From the NCBI GenBank assembly GCA_026932235.1, contig JAIXKR010000163.1:1-35048 (forward strand): a stretch of DNA of 35,048 bases. The letters are read 5' to 3'. Below the pieces are notes generated by a model that saw nothing but the letters and a program-made list of their open reading frames with translations, made no database searches and was not told where the DNA came from. The position numbers and the translations under genes were made by a program. This stretch comes from Burkholderiales bacterium. Lineage in GTDB: Bacteria; Pseudomonadota; Gammaproteobacteria; Burkholderiales; Burkholderiaceae_C. Positions 31,901 through 35,048 of the stretch are shown one piece after another. Each line of letters opens with the position of its first letter. Positions within the stretch are counted from its first letter, which is position 1.

Positions 31901-32018
31901 CGCGCAGGTGGCAGGCTTCACGCGCAGTTGGCGCGGCATGTTTGCGCTCGCCCCGGCCAACAGCGCCGAAGACGGCGCTGCCGGCGGCGCAGCGTCGGTG
32001 GAAGGCGGCGCCAGCTAG
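28986..32018 (+). CDS. membrane-anchored PAS-PAS-GGDEF-EAL protein (cyclic di-GMP synthesis/breakdown)
   Basis: 1,010 residues. Residues about 20-300 hold roughly eight hydrophobic helices (for example VGWLVIAATLVALVATTAMS, LVLFCLGFCSLMLCAV, IATTVLAVTAWALGLVTA), a MASE-like sensor of no family I can name. Two PAS domains follow (about 300-415: GVADWRLNGTDSFVSPAWRA; 420-545: EGLLITDAELHVLDVNPTY). The GGDEF motif is intact at 635-639 (ARLGGDEFVLLL), the EAL motif at 764-766 (GFEALLRWEHP), with the EAL metal and catalytic residues in NVSARHL, LEMLET, DDFGTGYS, KIDRSF and AEGVES. Both activities may thus work, one modulating the other. The start GTG 28986 has no clear Shine-Dalgarno and is uncertain. 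Stands alone between hns and dnaG, ending ten bases before the dnaG start. Confidence 0.9.
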   Translation: MTPFVPPDPAARPRAQAQHEYGLAPAALSAAGTFLCAFGAHAAAGTPVGGCVAAAGAGIGLALATQARFGPAVAAAALAGMVLALLARGCGPLAAVAAMLVCLVAQALTARALARGSFDARLWRPRDVGWLVIAATLVALVATTAMSAASPPPSLDGSGGAHRAPSPLVLFCLGFCSLMLCAVAACTMRRIERPLPAARLLWRGLLTAGVLIVLAAPAMEGHPQARMFVWMLPIVAMLGLWTQGGTAIATTVLAVTAWALGLVTANAAASVREQALAFVLATLGMLLVAHASRADNFRHRRRWEWALDGTRLGVADWRLNGTDSFVSPAWRALTGFDATHWSPQAWQDSVHADDRTALQDALGQMARGEIGRHQLELRMPHGDDWRWFEATLLVIDRDAAGTPMRLLATLLDVNERHQAQERQRLSASLFQHLHEGLLITDAELHVLDVNPTYAQILGLKREELIGRIPSLLRPSPADPLARQQRAAMWAALRENGTWRGELLERRRSGEACTLQVTISTVRGPQGELRNHVLVITDVSEQRAQRERLERQAHFDELTRLPNRARLTQMLVEGMRAADRDGYLLVVCYLDLDRFKPVNDRFGHAAGDRLLAELAGRLRSALRTRDNWSDSAARLGGDEFVLLLRAGSIEEARMAVDRVLRVVAQPYVVDPAQEPVQVTASVGATVYPIDRSDADTLLRHADHAMFGAKQSGRNGFLFFDSEHRRRTEERAMFIGRVQQALDQAEFVLHYQPKVDMRAGRVLGFEALLRWEHPLHGLIAPAQFLPQIENTGLSSHIGDWVFSQALEHLSQWRRSGLEISVSVNVSARHLQEPDFAQRLSELLARHSEVLAPHFELEMLETAAHADIEAASALLARCRELGVRVALDDFGTGYSTLTYLKRLPVDVLKIDRSFVHHMLDDTQDRAIVEGVIGLASTFGCSVVAEGVESPAQARALLDMGCDVGQGTGIASPMAAAQVAGFTRSWRGMFALAPANSAEDGAAGGAASVEGGAS

Positions 32019-32028
32019 ACTGCGCCGC

Positions 32029-33945
32029 GTGATTCCCGCCGGCTTTCTGCAGGACCTGATCGCGCGCGTCGACATCGTCGACGTCGTAGGGCGCCATGTC
32101 GAGCTCAAGCGCGGCGGTGCCAACTGGATGGGCCTGTGCCCCTTCCACGCCGAGAAGTCGCCGAGCTTCTCGGTCACGCCGGCCAAGCAGTTCTATTACT
32201 GCTTCGGCTGCGGCGCCAGCGGCGACGCCATCCGCTTCCTCTGCGAGCACACCGGCATGAGCTTCGTCGACGCCGTGAGCGAGCTCGCGCAAGGCGTGGG
32301 CATGCAGGTTCCGCAGGAGCAGGTCAGCCCCGAGGAGCGCCAGAACCGGCAGCGCCTGGCCGAGCGCCGGCTTTCGCTCACGAACGCGCTGGAGAAGGCC
32401 GCGATGCACTACCGGAAGGCGCTGCGCCATTCGCCCCAGGCCATCGCCTACCTCAAGGCGCGCGGCCTCAGCGGCGAAACCGCCGCACGCTTCGGTCTGG
32501 GCTACGCGCCCGCGGGCTGGCACGGCCTGGCGGGCGTCTTTGCCGCCTATGACGATCCCGTGCTCGAAGACGCCGGCCTCGTGCGCGCCAGCGTGGAAGC
32601 CGACGCTGGCGAGGCGGCGCCGGAAGCTGCCGCGGAATCCACGGTGCAGCCGCTTCCCGAGCCGGCGCGCCTGGCCGCCGCGCCGCGGCGCCGCTGGGAC
32701 TGGTTCCGCCACCGCATCATGTTCCCCATCCGTGCCGTCGGCGGCGAGGTCGTCGGCTTCGGTGGCCGCGTGCTCGACGACAGCAAGCCCAAGTACCTGA
32801 ACTCGCCCGAGACCGCGGTCTTCAGCAAGGGGCGCGAACTCTATGGCCTGCACGAGGCGCGCCAGGCCATTCGCGAACGCGGTCACGCTCTCGTCGTCGA
32901 GGGCTACATGGACGTCGTCATGCTGGCGCAGCACGGCTTCGCCAACGCCGTGGCCACGCTCGGCACCGCGTGCACGGCCGAACATGTGCAGAAGCTGCTG
33001 CGCTTCACCGACAGCATCGTCTTCGCCTTCGACGGCGACGCCGCCGGCCGGCGCGCGGCCGCACGGGCGCTCGAAGCGGCGCTGCCGTACGCGACCGACC
33101 TGCGCCGCATCCGCTTCCTCTTCCTGCCGCCCGAGCACGACCCCGACAGCTTCGTGCGCGAGCGCGGCACGGCGGCATTCGAGCAGGCGCTTGCCGAGGC
33201 CGTGCCGCTGTCGCGCCAGTTGCAGGCCCAGGCAGCCGCGGATTGCGATCTCGGCAGCGCCGAAGGGCGCGCGCGCATGCTGGCACAGGCGCAAGCACTG
33301 TGGGCTGCGCTGCCCGCGGGTGCCTTGCAGCGCCAATTGCTGGGTGAGCTCGCACACGCGGGCCAGATGGAACCCGCGGAGCTGGCCGCGCTCTGGGGCT
33401 CGGGCCGCGCGCCATCCGGTCGCAGCCCGGTGCGCGGCGACTCCGCCGCCCCCTGGAAAGTGCGCCCGCGCGCCGGCGCACGGCCCATGCCGACGGCATC
33501 TTCGGACCTGGCGCTGCGCCTGCTGCTGCGGCACGCCGACTGGTGGGATCGCCTGTGCGCCGACGATCATCAACATCTGCACGAACTCGGCGGCGAGCAC
33601 GGCGCGCTCGTCGCCTGGCTCGAAGGGCAGTTGCTCGAGCATGGGGCGCAGACCTGGGCCGCACTCGACGAGGCCTTGCAAGGCCACCCGCTGCACGCCG
33701 CGGCGCGGCGCATCGTCGACCCCGACTCGCTGCAGGACGAGCATGAGTTCTCCGATCTCGAACGCGTGCTGCACCGTTTGTGGGAGTCGGCGTTGAACCG
33801 GCAGATCGCCGCGCTCATCGAGGGCGGTCACACCGACCGCGAGCACCTGGACCGCATCGCCGCACTGCGCCGGCGCGCCGACGAGCACAAGCGCCTGGCG
33901 GCGACGGCGGGCGAACCGTCGAGCCATGCCGGACGGGCGGTATAA
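32029..33945 (+). CDS. dnaG: DNA primase DnaG
   Basis: 638 residues. It lays RNA primers at the replication fork. The zinc motif C37-P-F-H40 ... C58-F-G-C61 is complete, followed by the catalytic RNA-polymerase domain and TOPRIM: VVEGYMDVVML with the catalytic Glu, then FAFDGDAAGRRAA with the Asp-x-Asp. RIMFPIRAVGGEVVGFGGRV is a conserved N-terminal core piece. The C-terminal DnaB-binding part is recognisable (LERVLHRLWESALNRQI). The start is GTG 32029, giving the normal N-terminus VIPAGFLQDLIARVDIVDVV. Between EDAGLVRASVE and RRRWDWFRHRIMF lies a roughly 40-residue Ala/Glu/Pro-rich insert absent from E. coli. It begins ten bases after the cyclic-di-GMP gene and precedes rpoD, the usual macromolecular-synthesis order. 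Confidence 0.97.
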   Translation: MIPAGFLQDLIARVDIVDVVGRHVELKRGGANWMGLCPFHAEKSPSFSVTPAKQFYYCFGCGASGDAIRFLCEHTGMSFVDAVSELAQGVGMQVPQEQVSPEERQNRQRLAERRLSLTNALEKAAMHYRKALRHSPQAIAYLKARGLSGETAARFGLGYAPAGWHGLAGVFAAYDDPVLEDAGLVRASVEADAGEAAPEAAAESTVQPLPEPARLAAAPRRRWDWFRHRIMFPIRAVGGEVVGFGGRVLDDSKPKYLNSPETAVFSKGRELYGLHEARQAIRERGHALVVEGYMDVVMLAQHGFANAVATLGTACTAEHVQKLLRFTDSIVFAFDGDAAGRRAAARALEAALPYATDLRRIRFLFLPPEHDPDSFVRERGTAAFEQALAEAVPLSRQLQAQAAADCDLGSAEGRARMLAQAQALWAALPAGALQRQLLGELAHAGQMEPAELAALWGSGRAPSGRSPVRGDSAAPWKVRPRAGARPMPTASSDLALRLLLRHADWWDRLCADDHQHLHELGGEHGALVAWLEGQLLEHGAQTWAALDEALQGHPLHAAARRIVDPDSLQDEHEFSDLERVLHRLWESALNRQIAALIEGGHTDREHLDRIAALRRRADEHKRLAATAGEPSSHAGRAV

Positions 33946-33946
33946 T
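33941..33946 (+). promoter_or_regulatory. consensus -10 box on the dnaG stop codon, predicted rpoD promoter
   Basis: A perfect TATAAT covers the last codons of dnaG: the TAA stop (33943-33945) is inside it. It lies about 262 bases upstream of the rpoD start. The best -35, TCGAGC at 33919-33924 with 16-base spacing, matches consensus weakly. Perfect TATAAT is rare in this GC-rich DNA, which supports function. Confidence 0.55.
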
Positions 33947-34093
33947 CCTTGTCTTCAAGCAGCGGCAAGAGTGACAGCAGCACCTCCGGGCCCCGACCAC
34001 CCTGGACAAGGGTTCGATCACCGGTCAAGCTCCCCCGCAAGGGCTGCAGCATCGCAAGGTCACGCAAGCTTGCCCCCGGCCCCCGTCAGCGGC

Positions 34094-34112
34094 CGCACCG
34101 ATCGACGGTGCG
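34094..34112 (+). other. hairpin in the rpoD leader; rest of 33946-34207 has no gene
   Basis: CGCACCG, loop ATCGA, CGGTGCG: a perfect seven-pair stem about 95 bases before the rpoD ATG, within the predicted transcript leader. The 262-base gap between dnaG and rpoD shows no convincing small ORF. The hairpin may be an RNA processing or attenuation element, or chance. Confidence 0.3.
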
Positions 34113-34207
34113 CCTCGGCGGCGTGCATGCGCCTGGCCTCGTCGCAGCGCGCCACGCCGTGATCGACCGCGCGCGCAGGGTCGTCATCTTCCAAGCCCAG
34201 GACCGCC

Positions 34208-35048
34208 ATGACCGCCAAGAAGCCCGCTGAAACGAACCCTGTCCACAAGAAGCCGACCGCCAAGCCCGCAACGGCTCCCTCCGGCGCCGACAAGCAAACC
34301 CCCAAGGGCACGGCGCTGAGGGCCGCCGGCAAGCCCGCACCCAAGGCCGCCGCGAAGCAGCCGGGAGCCAAGGCGCTCGAGAAGGCCGCGGGGAAAGCGA
34401 CGGCCGCCGCGAGCGGCAAGGCGGCGATCAAGACCCCGTCGGCCACGCCCACCAAGGCGGCGCCGGCCAAGGGTGCCGTCAAGGCTGCGGCCAGGACAGT
34501 GACCAAGACGGCAGCTGCCAAGGCGGGGCCGGCCAAGCCCACGAAGCCCGATCCCAAGGCCTCGGCCAAGGGTCAGGCTGCGCTCGGCGCGAAGAAGGTC
34601 GGCGACGACGACGAGGACCTCGACGACATCGAAGCCGATCTCGAAGGCGAGGTCGAAGTCGACGTCGAGGCGGGAAGCTCGGCGAGCGAAGAGAAGGAAG
34701 CCAAGGCCAAGCCGCTGCGCATGAAGGTCAGCCGCGCCAAGGAGCGCGCGCTCATGCGCGAGTTCGGCCTCGACGAGACCGCGCTCACCGAGGAGGAGGT
34801 CGCCAAGCGCCGCCAGGAGCTGAAGACGCTCATCAAGATGGGCAAGACGCGCGGCTTCCTCACCCACCAGGAGATCAACGACCACCTGCCCGAGAAGCTG
34901 GTCAACGAGGAGATCCTCGAGGCCATCGTCTCGATGCTCAACGACATGGGCATCGCCGTCTACGAGCAGGCGCCCGACGCGGCGACGCTGCTCATCAGCG
35001 GCAGCAACACCGCCACCGCCACCGACGAGGAGGCCGAGGAGGCCGCCG
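34208..35048 (+). CDS. rpoD: RNA polymerase primary sigma factor RpoD (sigma-70), N-terminal part only
   Basis: The housekeeping sigma factor; only 280 codons are in the window and the conserved regions 1.2-4 lie beyond it. The N-terminal 140 residues are a Lys/Ala/Pro tract (KPAAKA-type repeats, for example GKAAIKTPSATPTKAAPAKG), like that of other Burkholderiales RpoD proteins. It is followed by an acidic stretch (DDDEDLDDIEADLEGEVEVD). Region 1.1 is recognisable from about residue 205: KTLIKMGKTRGFLTHQEIND, then LPEKLVNEEILEAIVSMLND and MGIAVYEQAPDA. The start ATG 34208 has AGGA six bases upstream. Preceded by dnaG, the standard order, and by the predicted -10 at 33941. Confidence 0.95.
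   Translation, partial: MTAKKPAETNPVHKKPTAKPATAPSGADKQTPKGTALRAAGKPAPKAAAKQPGAKALEKAAGKATAAASGKAAIKTPSATPTKAAPAKGAVKAAARTVTKTAAAKAGPAKPTKPDPKASAKGQAALGAKKVGDDDEDLDDIEADLEGEVEVDVEAGSSASEEKEAKAKPLRMKVSRAKERALMREFGLDETALTEEEVAKRRQELKTLIKMGKTRGFLTHQEINDHLPEKLVNEEILEAIVSMLNDMGIAVYEQAPDAATLLISGSNTATATDEEAEEAA

Overview
The window is very GC-rich, densely coded DNA of betaproteobacterial (Burkholderiales) character. This is inferred from the gene set and protein style: an ArgA fusion enzyme next to yggX, a dnaG-rpoD pair whose RpoD carries a long Lys/Ala-rich N-terminus, a short H-NS-family protein, a hotdog-GNAT fusion, and codon use strongly biased to G/C. The presence of a phosphofructokinase points to a Rubrivivax/Leptothrix-like group rather than Burkholderia itself, but the genus cannot be fixed from the sequence.

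Region by region. (1) 1-4446: an RND multidrug efflux module, with acrB (cut by the window edge) and acrA on the minus strand and a divergent TetR-family repressor. They share a near-perfect AcrR-type palindrome at 3717-3740 that sits inside the acrA promoter spacer. (2) 4574-8718 (+): a Stealth-family sugar-phosphate transferase and two CDP-glycerol glycerophosphotransferase-like (TagF/TagB) enzymes. (3) 8765-13963 (-): a tight seven-gene operon converging on region 2. In transcription order it encodes a TagD-like cytidylyltransferase, a LicC-like nucleotidyltransferase, a ParB/Srx-fold protein resembling free-serine kinases, a second divergent nucleotidyltransferase, a DUF711/UPF0210 protein, a SAM methyltransferase and an Asp/Glu-racemase-family protein. 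Regions 2 and 3 together look like a locus that makes nucleotide-activated small alcohols or acids and polymerises or attaches them through phosphodiester bonds: a teichoic-acid-like or capsule-like surface polymer in a Gram-negative. The exact product cannot be read from the sequence. This is the best candidate here for an undescribed system.

(4) 14159-21749: housekeeping and accessory metabolism. It holds a thioesterase-like/GNAT fusion overlapping an HSL-type esterase; tRNA-Val(GAC); rluA and a short-chain dehydrogenase on the plus strand; a minus-strand run of PLP-dependent dehydratase/racemase, S10 carboxypeptidase and phosphofructokinase; and a small conserved-looking ORF. (5) 21765-28910: hrpA (minus), carrying an in-frame palindromic repeat insertion; argA and yggX; an iron-binding periplasmic protein with a Fur-like site upstream; and an H-NS-family gene. 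(6) 28986-35048: a membrane-anchored PAS-PAS-GGDEF-EAL protein, then dnaG and the 5' part of rpoD, which has a consensus -10 element on the dnaG stop codon.

No insertion sequence, integrase, CRISPR array or rRNA was seen. All domain calls are by eye from motifs; no database search was run.
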